A model generated the notes under the pieces. That model ran no database searches. It was not told the origin of the DNA and saw nothing but the letters and a program-made list of their open reading frames with translations. 64,000 nt of DNA from contig VJWM01000116.1 in assembly GCA_010909165.1 (NCBI GenBank), positions 248,001 to 312,000 on the forward strand. Direction: 5' to 3'. The position numbers and the translations under genes are program-made. Positions 10,909-23,839 of this stretch are shown here, one piece after another. Position 1 is the stretch's first letter. Every line of letters begins with the position of its first letter. Source of the DNA: Anthoceros angustus (lineage: Eukaryota; Streptophyta; Anthocerotopsida; Anthocerotales; Anthocerotaceae).

Positions 10909-12083
10909 CTGCCCACAAGAAGCCCGAATAATGTGCACCGTTTCTGAGCCAGCTGGTACATGTCTTGAGAGCTTGGGTGCGTGTGCACCTTCAAGTTACT
11001 TGTATGGATAGAGTAGCGCTGGTTCTGACTCGCAGCCGACTCCTGGGAGCCTTTCACTGTTATGGTGCTTGGGCGGAGCCGGTTGGATTGGAGCTGGGTA
11101 CATCGGGTTTGTTTCTCCAGCAGTCGCCCAATTCAGCCGGGCTGCTAGATGTTGTAAATTTCTCTCATCCATGAAAATATCTTCCCACCGGTACCTGCGC
11201 TCTGCTTCACGTGAGAAGGGTCCTGTTGAGCAATGGTGATGATGTGCATCAAGATGCAGACACACCTTGAGGCATGCCGGAAACGAGTTCGGAGTAGAGG
11301 AAACAAGTCACCACCAGAAGGGATCTGGGTGGGGCTACAAAAGTGGTGTCGTTGATGCTGGTGCTCAGCCTGGACCGTCCGCCTGGTACCACAGCCGTCT
11401 CCAGGCTTTGTCCCTGGCAGCCATCATGTGGGAATTCGAAGTTGAGTGGTTACCTTTGGCTGAAGAGTTGTATACAGTCTGGCCGTTAAGCGTGAGCGCA
11501 TTCATTTACACCATCTCAGTGTCAGCCTTCCACCATTCGCCTGCAGGGTTTCGAGAATCAGGCAGTACGGCGAGTGTAGGGGAAGCCACTTGTCGCATCT
11601 CTCCCGTCCTCTCTCAATTCCAGAACACGAACAAGGATCAGTACGGAGCAGCATCTTGGATGCACATCATCACCATTGCTCAACAGGACCCTTCTCACGT
11701 GAAGCAGAGCGCAGGTACCGGTGGGAAGATATTTTCATGGATGAGAGAAATTTACCAAGATGTCCATGGATGGGATTCCGGCATCGATACCACATCACCG
11801 TCCACAACAGAAATTGTTCACAGCAGAAATGCCCGCACTGCTGAACGTCTAGCAGCCCGGCTGAATTGGGCGACTGCTGGAGAAACAAACCCGATGTACC
11901 CAGCTCCAAACCAACCGGCTCCGCCCAAGCACCATAACAGTGAAAGGTTCCCAGGAGTCGGCTGCGAGTCAGAACCAGCTCCATCCATACAAGTAACTTG
12001 AAGCTGCACATGCACCCAAGCTCTCAAGACATGTACCAGCTGGCTCAGAAACGGTGCACATTATTCGGGCTTCTTGTGGGCAG
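10909..12083. repeat. Large inverted repeat, unit A only
   Basis: Bases 10909-11255 recur in inverse orientation at 11655-12083, separated by about 400 bp that are themselves an inverted version of the sequence at about 21330-21745 in unit B. The right arm carries about 95 extra bases (11756-11848). A small inverted patch at about 12141-12176 matches 10836-10870. A direct repeat of about 54 bp (AGAGCCATCTTCATATGGGC...) follows at 12083 and 12211. Units B and C have only the direct-orientation arm. Confidence 0.75.
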
Positions 12084-12865
12084 AGCCATCTTCATATGGG
12101 CTACTAGGCTAGCTAGCCCTTCACTTCCACTTGTGGGCATTTAGGACGGGATTGTAACCGATATCGTATGCGTTGCAGAACGAACTGGGCTTGATTTCCG
12201 TAAGAGTGCAGAGCCATCTTCATATGGGCTACTAGGCTAGCTAGCCCTTCACTTCCACTTGTGTGGGCAGAGCCACAAGTTGTGGTGTGTTACCATGCTA
12301 GCTGGACATGCAGGGTTTAGGGTGCCGAGCTGTGGAACAGAAGCTTCCAAGAAACAAAGGTGACAGAACGAAACTTCTTCCTGGCCATGACCGGGGACTC
12401 CGTACTGCATGTAACGAGATGCCCAGTTGCCTGGAAGCCGCTTCGTCTGAAGACTACTAGGCAACCTGGAGTGTCATCCATCCTGACCGGCTTCACACGG
12501 TTGTCTTTAAAACTCCCAACAACGCGGTTTCTCCTGCCGGCCGCAGGACCACATCCTGTAGCAGGCCTGCGCTTGTCCATTGTGCATACCAACCAATAAA
12601 TGGCGCCGATCTTGCATCCTTTGTGGTCACATCAAAGTTTGTATTGTACAGGCTTCCTTAGTCCCTCCCATCGGACGAGCGCTGCTTCCACCAGTACGAT
12701 CATCCTAATCGGGATACTACACGACTGAATTCGAAGGGCGTGAATCCTCATTCCTTCCCTGAGAGCAAAGTTTTGGAATCTGTGGCAAGCGAGCTATCCT
12801 CCAGGTGGTAGAAGCCTCGAACCGGCAAGCTGCTCCTGTGCTGTAGCCAGCGTCGGCGGGCAACC

Positions 12866-13541
12866 ATGGCTGGCAATGCCGCAGCGTCGGATGTGAAGCT
12901 CATGGCCACGGCATTCCTGGCCGCGCTGCTCATCACTTGGACGCCCCACTTGAGTCTGGCAGCCGACGAGGACCCTCTGCAGGACTTCTGCGTCGCCCGA
13001 GCAGCAGGAACTCCCACCATCAACGGCCTCGTGTGCAAACCAGCCGCTCAGGTCACCGCAACCGACTTCAAATTCTCCGGACTGAACGCTCCCGGCAACA
13101 CCGCCACCAAGTTCAAGGCAGCAGTCACGCCCGCGTCCGTGGCCCAGTTCCCCGGCCTCAACACGCTGGGCATCTCCGCCGCCCGCATCGACTTCGCGGT
13201 GGGCGGGCTCAACCCTCCTCACTCGCACCCCAGGGCCACCGAGCTGCTGTTCGTGGTGGAGGGCACTCTGGAGGTTGGATTCGTGTCTTCTAACGGCAAC
13301 ACGCTCTTCCAGCAGACGCTCAACAAGGGCGATCTTTTGTGTTTCCCAGAGGCCTGCTTCATTTCCAGAAGAACGTTGGGTACGCTCCAGCGTGGGCCGT
13401 CGCAGCCCTGAGCAGTCAAAATCCTGGAGTGCAACAGGCAGCTGCTGCTCTCTTCGGCTCCCGCTGCCATCGGATGTGCTGCAGCAGACGTTTGGAATCG
13501 ATGACAAGACAGTCCAGTGGCTGGAGGCCAAGCAGAAGTAG
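12866..13541 (+). pseudogene. Germin-like protein, copy A (frameshifted)
   Basis: Related to the intact germin-like gene at 49526-50206. The signal peptide, the DFCVA and GLVCKP cysteines and germin box 1 ([13 protein letters not shown]) are in frame. At about 13335-13338 the run of five T found in the intact gene is four T, shifting frame just before box 2. The frame as written ends at 13411 (181 codons) and loses the fourth metal-ligand histidine. A second 1-nt loss (CTCCCGC for CTCCCCGC) lies near 13459. The last codons and stop are recovered in another frame at 13541. As sequenced it cannot make a full cupin. Consensus error is possible because the same change is in several copies. Confidence 0.8.
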
Positions 13542-14279
13542 ATGAAGTCATCGGTTGGGCGGAGGCCCAGCTGCCACACATGGGGCCCTCCGTTAGACAG
13601 TCCAATCACCATATGTACCTTTCTGTGACAGTCCTGCAGGATGTCTCACCTGCTGTGGTCATTCCAAACTAACGCTTTGTACATTTCTGAATAAAATTCC
13701 GGTCATGCTTGCAAGCATTGCAATGCCAAGTTTCAGTCTTGAAAGTGTGTTGGTTCGTGGGAGCACGATCGTTTTCAAGAATGTTCAGCCGGATCGGACC
13801 TGTTTACCCATCACTGAACTGATCTTGTGGGCAGAGCGGTATTTTGAATTCAGCATATTGGCGGCACAAACCTTTGGCATAGACGTAGGAATGAAGGGAG
13901 AGGGGAGGGGACCGTAAGAGAAGCAGGTTTTGGCGTAGGCACGCACGCAGGCTAGGCACGCAGCACCGGTTGCAAGCTTCAGAAATTGGCCCAACAATTG
14001 GTTGGACAGGCATGCAAAGAAAGAAGTGCTGCTTTCAGACCTCGAGCTCCTACAGAGAATATATGTACAAGCGATTCCAATTGGAGACGACGATACCATG
14101 TGTAAATCCCATGGGGCCAGCAAAACATGTCTTAGCATGGACCGTGTGGAGGGAGCTGGCTGGAAATCTCAGGAGTGCGGTTCAAAGACCATATATCTGT
14201 TATCAATGTGAAGCGTCAGCTGGAGTAGCTAAGTCGGTACAAGACCGAATGACTCTTTGACCAGAAGCTCGGAGGTTAA

Positions 14280-17200
14280 AATTCTCGTTCCAGCTATATA
14301 TATAGTGAGATTCTTCATCAGTCTAAATATCATATCATGTTCTCGTTTATCTTATGAGAAGACCCTAATTAGGTATTCAAAACGAACCATACCATGGAAA
14401 AATGGACCAAAAATGGCAAGAGTAATGTTACATCTTATGAGAAGACCTTAGGTATTCAAAACGAACCCTACCACGGAAGGAAGACATGGACAAAAAGGGC
14501 AACATTAATGTTGCAACATAATTTGAGTCAAAAGTTACGAGGCGGTCAAAGAGAGTAGTGGTAGTGAGGAAAACAAATATATATATTTATTGGTTTTGAT
14601 AAAACCAATATACATTATGTTGTCGTTTGTAAGATATCGAACTCTATCTGATGTGATGACTAAGTATTAGAAAAATAACAATTGGAGGATATTACCATGA
14701 CAGTGTTGTAGCGTGGCGCGGTGGACTGCTAATACCACTAGCATGTTTTTGGTTACTAGTAGTGGATTTTCAATCCAACGATTTAGAGGACTCCTTTTAC
14801 AACGATGACCTCCCATTTGTTGAATCGCATAATGTATTCTTTTGCTTTACAACTCTGTTCACTTGATTTGATTGCTACATTGTCGATTGTGTGAAAATTG
14901 AAGACCAACCGACATTACGACATCCCGATATGGTAGCAGTAACAACGCGTCCTTCTCTAGAAAATCCTAGTACCCATGCAACCATTGCATGACGCATAAA
15001 ATGCAAGACGAGCCCCAAAATTCACTAGCTTAGCATCCACTCGGGCAAAACATGAAGTAGCAATTTTTATTCAAAGATACATGAAATATAATAAAATGAA
15101 TATATCACTGCTAAAATAAATAAATATGATCTTGGATTTATATTCCTTTGGCAAGTGTGGTCATCGATTTCAAAAATTGGAGAATTTCTGTCTCCACCAA
15201 TCCAAGAACATGATTGTGTTACTTGCGCTCCTTTTCCTGCTTATCAAATGATCTTACAAGAAGGTAACCTCTGACGTGATCTTCCGGAAAGCGTGCTTGA
15301 AGAATTCTTAGGTTGCAACCGATGCATGTTAAGGTTTCCACTCTAAAATGCACCATAATAGTTGAGGCGATAGAAGCCCCACAAGCATTTTCTCACGATG
15401 CTCCATATCAAGTATTTTCATAACCTCCTTATCGACATCTTATGATTGACAAAGGATATTTCTGATTTTTGAATAAGCATGGTGAACAAGCTACGGAACA
15501 TATGAGCAACGAGCGGAAATTTCATCCGTCTCCATAGAAACACAAAATTTATCCGTCGTACAGCGGATACTAACGGTGAAACAATTGCAATGAATCCTCT
15601 TGAAAACCGGGCTTGATTTCCTCATCAACTTCTTCAAAACCTTCCCACATACACCATTCTCACCAAAACAAAATGTTGTAACTTCACACTTGAAAAGTCA
15701 CTAGCTACTCAATGAAAATACACCTGTGGTCGTCAAAAGCTTGAGTTTATTTGATAACTAATTAGTGTGGCTGGTGGCACATTTATAGTCGTCCGTAGTG
15801 GAGATTCAAAGACCAAGCACTCAAAATCAAAGAAGACTACTTTTCAAAGGCCAAGGATGAATTTTGATTTGTATTTTGGTTTTAATCTTCAGCACATGTG
15901 GTAGGCTCAATCAAAGACATTGTAGTGAAGGCCAAGGATTGATTAATAACATATAACTCATTAGATTTAAAGGTTGCTATGAAAATAACATTGTTCTCGA
16001 ATAGCATAGCACTAGAAGGAATTACTACATTTAAAATGGGCCTTAATTTTCATGTAGATTGTGATTTTTGCTCGTCCTTTTATCATAAGCCTTGTGCGGT
16101 AACATTCTCGGACATCGTCTTGTGCAATCACATTTGATTTATCTATCCAATTTTGTATTTCTTTCACGTAATGTTGTTGTTGATCCAAATTGTTGTCACA
16201 TGAAGGACTTGGCTTAAGTAAACTTCTTAGTGCAAGAAATTGTTTCTTTCGTATTTGAGGTCTATATCCAAGCACTTTTCATTTTCCCAAATTCTCCTCT
16301 TCGTTTTGTAGTCAAATGAGGCAATCGATTGCATTAAAGATAGATTAATGGTGTAACATTCTCTTATTTAAAAATAATTGATGGGACAGTTTCATTATTT
16401 CCTATGTTGTCCTCGTTGTTTTCAAGCATTGTCTCATTATTTCCTATGTTGTCCTCGTTGTTTCATGAATTGAAGCTATGTTATACAAGTAGGTGGGCTC
16501 ATATATACTAGCTATTCTTGTTCATTGCATTACAATATAAGTCGAGCACAGGCTCATGCTCTAGATTCAATTGTGCTTAAGTTATAACCTTTGTGTTTCA
16601 TGTTATTTTGCACAAACTACGTAGTATCAATCATATGCGAACATGGACTCTATGAACACGGTAAACATTTCGTATCGGTCGGTAGCATTCCCAACATGAA
16701 GCGGCTTCTTGTCAAGATGGAACCATTTCCATCATGGAAGTATCTCGATCGTGGAGGTCACATCATCACAAACAAAGTGATTGGACACGGAGATACCCTA
16801 ATGTAAGATATAAGTATCATGTGAGTATATTGAGGAAATAATAAACGCAATTTTATTTCAAATTTCAAGTATGCATTCATATATGTGCTTAAGTTTATCA
16901 TCTACTTATTTTGTATGTAGGATGTCATGATGATTTTCTTAACAACAATTAACAAGTATATGAGATAATACTACATTCTAGAAAGTTGTAAATGTATATT
17001 GCGATGCCCAAAACGTTTATGAAAATTTTATTATTTTTGTTATCGTAAAGTGCTTACTCTGAAATTTTTAGTTTTTCTTGACCTTCGACACCTCCTTTAT
17101 GATGCTATGGTAAAAACTTATAAATGTACGTGACCCCATTGCACAAGGAAGTTTGTGATACCTTTTTGTTTCCTTGGTCTTTATCACCTCTTGAGTTAGT

Positions 17201-17400
17201 AAGTGCAGGATATAAATGCATGACTATCTACCGTCTCAATTCGCACATGTCGCGTCGTGAGGCGACTTAGGTGTACATGCTCATATTAAGTCACGGCTCA
17301 TGTCTCGGGGCGTGAAGCATTAAGCTTGATCGGATAAAGCCTCAAAGTAGGCTTATCACTTAAACAAGTATTTAATAAGCTTGCAAAATAGGCTTATCGG
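14280..17400. other. AT-rich block of unit A
   Basis: An AT-rich stretch of about 3.1 kb, duplicated at about 23840-26990 in unit B, with no recognisable gene. It contains an imperfect direct repeat of about 82 bp (copies starting near 14349 and 14432), and a perfect hairpin TATTGGTTTT-GAT-AAAACCAATA at about 14589-14611. A minus-strand ORF of 87 codons (16012-16275) is broken by a 1-nt change in unit B. Looks like decayed transposon-derived DNA, but no terminal repeats or transposase were found. Confidence 0.5.
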
Positions 17401-17839
17401 CTAACTACCAAAGTGGCAAAGCAAAGAAGAACTAGGCAAAATCCTAACCCCACAAACAGCCCCCGCAAAATCGGTGAACAAGATTGGAGAACCGGTTGGC
17501 ACCTAGAGCTACCAAAACCAGCCAAAGATCATAAAGCTCCTTGCGCTTATGTACCACATCCCACTCAAGCGAGCTCAATCTGGACGCCTCCGAAGATAGG
17601 CTCACAGGTGTTGGTCACGATCTTGAACTTGATGCGATCGTACACCTTGACTCATTCCAATCGAATGCAAAGCCCCTCGGTTTCGATCCAAAGATCTCCC
17701 GATCTTGACATGATCCTCCTCACGCTATCGCGGATATCTTCCAAACATGGGCCTCTTTCCAATTGGTCACATCTTGCTTTTCACCTCTGGCTACCTCACC
17801 ATTGTAGGTCTACAACCTCTTTCCATCTGGGCCCGATGA

Positions 17840-18520
17840 ATCATCTTCATCTGTTTGACAACAAGCGGCGTTTGCGTCTTTTGCAAGCATTGCCACAATG
17901 CTCACAAGCCACCTTATGCAAAACATGTCAAATGCCTCCTGCCCTAACAACTTCTTCTTGCAAGCATCGTTGATTCCCATGGTGCATGTGTTACCCAGCA
18001 AACCCCATGGCATACTCACCGGTGTTGGCCATGCCCTATTTGGCTCACCGACCCTATTCACAAGAAAGAAAGGGAGCTTGTTTATTTTCTTCACAAACTG
18101 TCTTCCTTCCCGCAATATATACGCAACATACTTGTCTTGAGGTCTTAAGGCCCTATGCCGCTTCAACACTTCGAGCTTGCTCCGTTTGTTGACTGCGGAT
18201 TACGTGAGCATAAGAACCACAGTCGCATCAATGATCAATTCCTACCCCAACCGACGGATCTTCTCGTAGTCATCCCTCACAGGTCGCTCGTCAAACCCTG
18301 CACACACATTCTCAAGTATGTACCAGCACTTTGGGTTGACGATTTGGATCTCCTTCACAATCCGTGCCACTTCAGCGCCAGACAGGCCATCTTCAGCTGC
18401 ATTTGCTGAAAATGACTGCACTCCCATCCGGCTATGACCATGTCCACCGGATGCTTGAGAGCTTCAATCGCGCTTCCCCTACCGACTTGATGTCAACTTG
18501 GCACCCTCGTCGAATCTCAT
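17840..18520 (-). pseudogene. Degenerate cytosine-5 DNA methyltransferase-like ORF, copy A
   Basis: Read on the minus strand, fragments in shifting frames resemble C5-DNA methyltransferases: VDMVIAGWEC at about 18411-18445 (motif IV position, with the catalytic Cys), then VKEIQIVNPKCWYILENVC at about 18303-18360 (motif VI, ENV). Further on comes YVAYILREGRQ and VNRVGEPNRAWPTP at about 18020-18130. The order and spacing are those of a methyltransferase, of the kind I recall from retroelements of algae and early land plants. Stops and frameshifts make it non-functional as written. Family assignment is inference from a few motifs. Confidence 0.45.
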
Positions 18521-20652
18521 TCACCTCCACGCAACTCTATCGCGAGACCCGGATTCCACCGCAAAATTGCTGCACCATTGGAAATTCGAGCCCGAGCAAA
18601 GTGGATGCCCTTGACCGCCACGACCTGACTTTATTGTATGCGAGCCTCTTGTTAGTCCATGCCATGACACACACATGGTTAAGGATCCGTGCACACATTC
18701 ACGAGCTTCCCCTAACAAGGTTGTCAATCGAATGGATGTAAAACCGTTTCCAAGAACATCCGGAAGTAAAAGAAGAAGATTGCAATGTCTTTATGAAATG
18801 TGGCATTTGTGCGAAAGGAGAAATGTGTACGTATAACCATGCCCAAGGAAAAGTTTCTTCATATCATAAATATATAAAGAATGCGTGCACATTTGAGAGT
18901 TGTCACCAACTTCTTCCAAATGTGTTTTATTCTTGGTAAATTTTCATCACGTGATATTTTGAGGGTCGCAATGTCGCCGCCAGCTGGTTTTGTGTGGCCG
19001 CTAGTTGTGTGAGTTCATCACGAGCGCATATTGCATACTAGGAGGACGTCTACTACATACGTATAATTTTGTGCTATTTAATGTTACCTAGATATAGTGA
19101 TCTCTACCATACAAAAAGAGAAAGTCTCAACGTAATTCAAGAAAAAATATTTGTATGAATGATCTGTTTTAATATAATAAAAATAATTATTCTAAGCTGG
19201 GTGCTCGATAGTGGCTGTATAAGGCCATTATTATATATGTAGCTATGCGATTGGGAAGAGGTGTAGTCTGACACGGGGTTGGGTGCTATTGTCCTGGCTG
19301 TTGCGTTGGGGTTTGACTGCGTGCGTATGTGAAATCATAAGTAGTGTAGGGGCGATAGGTGATTGATGTTACGGTTTTTAACCTGAATTTACACCTAAAG
19401 CCCCTTCCAAAGGCTTGTTTTTCAAAGACATTCGCAGCGGCCAGGCCAGAGGCGCAGCGGCCAAAGGCGCAGTGGCGAACCGAGAGCCCTCGCATCGCTT
19501 GGCTTGAGCGCTGATGCGGCTTGAAACGTCCTTGGATGAGAGAAAAACTGCACCGCTGTTGTTGTGAAGTGCTGTATTGTGTGTTTCATGTAGACGCGCA
19601 TAGTAGGATTGTGATGTGGCGTTCTCCAGTGATGTTAAACGGAAGGCTTGTTTCTCAAAACATTCGCAGTGGCCGACCGAGAGTTCTCGCCCCGCCAGGC
19701 TTGAGAACTGATGCGGTCAATACACTTCCTTGGATATCTGAGGAGATGGATGTGGTTAATGAGCTGTGTGTAGGTTGGACGGGACGGTATCCGTGCTCAG
19801 ATGTGGGTAGCAGTGTAGGCTGGTCGATTCCTGCCTTAATTCCTAGCCCGATGTCTCGGCCATCTGGCCACCACCCTGGCGTTGGAGCCAATACTCATCT
19901 GTGTGTCCGTACATCTGGCCTTGGTTCTAGGTGCAGGAGCAGGAGCAGATTGTATGTGCAGAAGCAACCGATGAAGGAGAACGCCTGACTTCTGCCTTGC
20001 TATCACTGGGCAGACTTGTGAAACAAGCTACGTTGCTGTGCAAGGCACAGCCGTACTCTGAGATATGGATGTGGATGCCTTGTATCGGTAGCAGTGTGTA
20101 ACCAGCGGGTTGGAGCCTGAGGCAGCCTGTTCCCAGTGTTCCGTGCTAGTGTGGTGCTGTCTGTGCAGGTATACTTTTTTTTTTTGGGTTACTGCTTGTC
20201 TGCTAGCATGTCCGTGGTTCACCATCGGTCGGTCAGTGGTGTTCAAGGGGAGCACTTGAGTGGTTCCCAGTGTGGCAAATGATGATAAGACATGGAGCCT
20301 GCGTTAGTTGCGGTGGTGTCGAGTCTTTGCTCTTGCAAAGGAACCTACTCGGTTTACCATTGCATTTCTGTGGCGCAAACTCCTCTGCTGAGGCCACAGG
20401 CTGTAGTATCCAACCTGTGTAATCTCTGTTTTGGTGAAGTGTAGGGAGGAGCGTGTAGGGTGCTGGTTTGTGTATGTAGGAGTGTGTAGGGTGTTCAGAT
20501 ATGCATGGATGCAGTGGCTGATTTGTGTTGGTAGCATACACTGTAGCAGTGTTTGCGTACTAGTTGAGACTTGGGGTAGACAACGTGCTGTGCTGAATGG
20601 TATAAAAGAGCATGATCGGGGCACCCTGCGCCCCATCAACATGAATACACGA

Positions 20653-20713
20653 AGCTGGAGCTGGAGCTGGAGCTGGAGCTGGAGCTGGAGCTGGAGCTGG
20701 AGCTGGAGCTGGT
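20653..20713 (+). repeat. (GAGCTG)n tract, unit B
   Basis: About ten hexamers. The tiny ORF that runs through it starts at 20641 and stops at TAG 20713-20715; an ATG opening a 100-codon frame follows with no spacing. TATAAAAG lies at about 20601. Confidence 0.75.
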
Positions 20714-20715
20714 AG

Positions 20716-21018
20716 ATGCATTACGAGAACAAGGAATTAAGCATAGAGCACCCTGTCTTGAGTCTCGTCCCCGTGTCACCCAGAAAGCTGCCAGGCTGCA
20801 CCGGACCAGCAAACTTGTACTCCTACTTGGGAGTATCTAGAAAGTTGGTTGTGACCTGCTCACCTTCTTTCCCTGAAGTGGTAAGCCTGCAAATTCATCA
20901 CGTTGCAACGCACGATATCGGTTACAATCCGTCCTACATGCCCACAACACCCCGAAATAGCACAATCTCCTCCAGATATCTGCCCACAAGAAGCCCGAAT
21001 AATGTGCACCGTTTCTGA
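20716..21018 (+). CDS. Hypothetical 100-codon ORF, unit B
   Basis: A frame starting MHYENKELS and ending SPNNVHRF that I do not recognise. It is intact here and at 32921-33223 in unit C, but interrupted by small indels in unit A (about 10648-10945). It has no signal peptide, membrane segment or known motif. The 5' end abuts the hexamer tract and a TATA motif lies about 115 bp upstream. Conservation between B and C mainly reflects recent duplication, so coding status is doubtful. Confidence 0.2.
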   Translation: MHYENKELSIEHPVLSLVPVSPRKLPGCTGPANLYSYLGVSRKLVVTCSPSFPEVVSLQIHHVATHDIGYNPSYMPTTPRNSTISSRYLPTRSPNNVHRF

Positions 21019-22429
21019 GCCAGCTGGTACATGTCTTGAGAGCTTGGGTGCGTGTGCACCTTCAAGTTACTTGTATGGATAGAGTAGCGCTGGTTCTGAC
21101 TCGCAGCCGACTCCTGGGAGCCTTTCACTGTTATGGTGCTTGGGCGGAGCCGGTTGGATTGGAGCTGGTACATCGGGTTTGTTTCTCCAGCAGTCGCCCA
21201 ATTCAGCCGGGCTGCTAGATGTTGTAAATTTCTCTCATCCATGAAAATATCTTCCCACCGGTACCTGCGCTCTGCTTCACGTGAGAAGGGTCCTGTTGAG
21301 CAATGGTGATGATGTGCATCCAAGATGCTGCTCCTTGTTCGTGTTCTGGAATTGAGAGAGGACGGGAGAGATGCGACAAGTGGCTTCCCTATACTCGCCG
21401 TACTGCCTGATTCTCGAAACCCTGCAGGCGAATGGTGGAAGGCTGACAGTGATGAGGAGGTGTAAATCGATGCGATCAAAAGGCGGGCAGGATATAGAAT
21501 CTCGAATGCGCTCACGCGTAACGGCCAGACTGTGTACAACTCTCCAGCCAAAGGTAACCACTCAACTTCGAATTCCCACATGATGGCTGCCAGGGACAAA
21601 GCCTGGAGACGGATGTGGTACCAGGCGGACAGTTCAGGCTGAGCACCAGCATCAACGACACCACTTTTGTAGCCCCACCCAGATCCCTTCTGGAGGTGAC
21701 TTGTTTCCTCTACTCCGAACTTGTTTCCGGCATGCCTCAAGGTGTGTCTGGGCTTCGATTTCCGTAAGAGTGCAGAGCCATCTTCATATGGGCTACTAGG
21801 CTAGCTAGCCCTTCACTTCCACTTGTGTGGGCAGAGCCACAAGTTGTGGTGTGTTACCATGCTAGCTGGACATGCAGGGTTTAGGGTGCCGAGCTGTGGA
21901 ACAGAAGCTTCCAAGAAACAAAGGTGACAGAACGAAACTTCTTCCTGGCCATGACCGGGGACTCCGTACTGCATGTAACGAGATGCCCAGTTGCCTGGAA
22001 GCCGCTTCGTCTGAAGACTACTAGGCAACCTGGAGTGTCATCCATCCTGACCGGCTTCACACGGTTGTCTTTAAAACTCCCAACAACGCGGTTTCTCCTG
22101 CCGGCCGCAGGACCACATCCTGTAGCAGGCCTGCGCTTGTCCATTGTGCATACCAACCAATAAATGGCGCCGATCTTGCATCCTTTGTGGTCACATCAAA
22201 GTTTGTATTGTACAGGCTTCCTTAGTCCCTCCCATCGGACGAGCGCTGCTTCCACCAGTACGATCATCCTAATCGGGATACTACACGACTGAATTCGAAG
22301 GGCGTGAATCCTCATTCCTTCCCTGAGAGCAAAGTTTTGGAATCTGTGGCAAGCGAGCTATCCTCCAGGTGGTAGAAGCCTCGAACCGGCAAGCTGCTCC
22401 TGTGCTGTAGCCAGCGTCGGCGGGCAACC

Positions 22430-23104
22430 ATGGCTGGCAATGCCGCAGCGTCGGATGTGAAGCTCATGGCCACGGCATTCCTGGCCGCGCTGCTCATCAC
22501 TTGGACGCCCCACTTGAGTCTGGCAGCCGACGAGGACCCTCTGCAGGACTTCTGCGTCGCCCGAGCAGCAGGAACTCCCACCATCAACGGCCTCGTGTGC
22601 AAACCAGCCGCTCAGGTCACCGCAACCGACTTCAAATTCTCCGGACTGAACGCTCCCGGCAACACCGCCACCAAGTTCAAGGCAGCAGTCACGCCCGCGT
22701 CCGTGGCCCAGTTCCCCGGCCTCAACACGCTGGGCATCTCCGCCGCCCGCATCGACTTCGCGGTGGGCGGGCTCAACCTCCTCACTCGCACCCCAGGGCC
22801 ACCGAGCTGCTGTTCGTGGTGGAGGGCACTCTGGAGGTTGGATTCGTGTCTTCTAACGGCAACACGCTCTTCCAGCAGACGCTCAACAAGGGCGATCTTT
22901 TGTGTTTCCCAGAGGCCTGCTTCATTTCCAGAAGAACGTTGGGTACGCTCCAGCGTGGGCCGTCGCAGCCCTGAGCAGTCAAAATCCTGGAGTGCAACAG
23001 GCAGCTGCTGCTCTCTTCGGCTCCCGCTGCCATCGGATGTGCTGCAGCAGACGTTTGGAATCGATGACAAGACAGTCCAGTGGCTGGAGGCCAAGCAGAA
23101 GTAG
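22430..23104 (+). pseudogene. Germin-like protein, copy B (frameshifted)
   Basis: Nearly identical to copy A with one more lesion: a C is missing near 22778 (CTCAACCTCCTC for CTCAACCCTCCTC), directly before germin box 1, so the His-His-Glu ligands are out of frame. The four-T lesion at 22898-22901 and the CTCCCGC lesion near 23023 are shared with copy A. Because three single losses add up to one codon, the frame opened by the ATG runs through to the normal stop at 23104, but about half of it is nonsense. N-terminal signal peptide and cysteine region are normal. Confidence 0.8.
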
Positions 23105-23839
23105 ATGAAGTCATCGGTTGGAGGCGGAGGCCCAGCTGCCACATGGGCCCTCCGTTAGACAGTCCAATCACCATATGTACCTTTCTGTGACAGTCCTGCA
23201 GGATGTCTCACCTGCTGTGGTCATTCCAAACTAACGCTTTGTACATTTCTGAATAAAATTCCGGTCATGCTTGCAAGCATTGCAATGCCAAGTTTCGGTC
23301 TTGAAAGTGTGTTGGTTCGTGGGAGCACGATCGTTTTCAAGAATGTTCAGCCGGATCGGACCTGTTTACCCATCACTGAACTGATCTTGTGGGCAGAGCG
23401 GTATTTTGAATTCAGCATATTGGCGGCACAAACCTTTGGCATAGACGTAGGAATGAAGGGAGAGGGGAGGGGGACCGTAAGAGAAGCAGGTTTTGGCGTA
23501 GGCACGCACGCAGGCTAGGCACGCAGCACCGGTTGCAAGCTTCAGAAATTGGCCCAACAATTGGTTGGACAGGCATGCAAAGAAAGAAGTGCTGCTTTCA
23601 GACCTCGAGCTCCTACAGAGAATATATGTACAAGCGATTCCAATTGGAGACGACGATACCATGTGTAAATCCCATGGGGCCAGCAAAACATGTCTTAGCA
23701 TGGACCGTGTGGAGGGAGCTGGCTGGAAATCTCAGGAGTGCGGTTCAAAGACCATATATCTGTTATCAATGTGAAGCGTCAGCTGGAGTAGCTAAGTCGG
23801 TACAAGACCGAATGACTCTTTGACCAGAAGCTCGGAGGT

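Larger units (their letters stand above)
7390..18897. repeat. Segmental duplication unit A
   Basis: First copy of a roughly 10 kb unit repeated at 18897-28785 (B) and 31118-35380 (C, truncated). It starts at GTTGTCACCAACTTCTTCC, which recurs at 18898, 28785 and 31118. Order inside: spacer, gamma element (7735-8610), alpha, a short GAGCTG tract, a second gamma plus alpha plus GAGCTG block, an inverted repeat (10909-12083), a frameshifted germin-like gene, an AT-rich block and an antisense methyltransferase-like remnant. A and B differ mainly by 1-3 nt indels. Confidence 0.85.

Noticed and set aside
12794-13612. Long minus-strand ORFs opposite the germin copies (also 34564-35352, 49415-50152, 52278-53063)
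   Set aside because: They mirror the GC-rich germin coding strand, and the plus strand has the conserved cupin motifs.
17413-17973. Plus-strand ORF of 186 codons, Ser/Pro/His-rich
   Set aside because: Broken in the unit B copy and antisense to the better-supported methyltransferase-like remnant.
20934-21740. Minus-strand ORF of 268 codons in unit B
   Set aside because: It is not kept in unit C (interrupted by a small indel) and the inverted copy in unit A reads differently after about 100 residues. No family resemblance.
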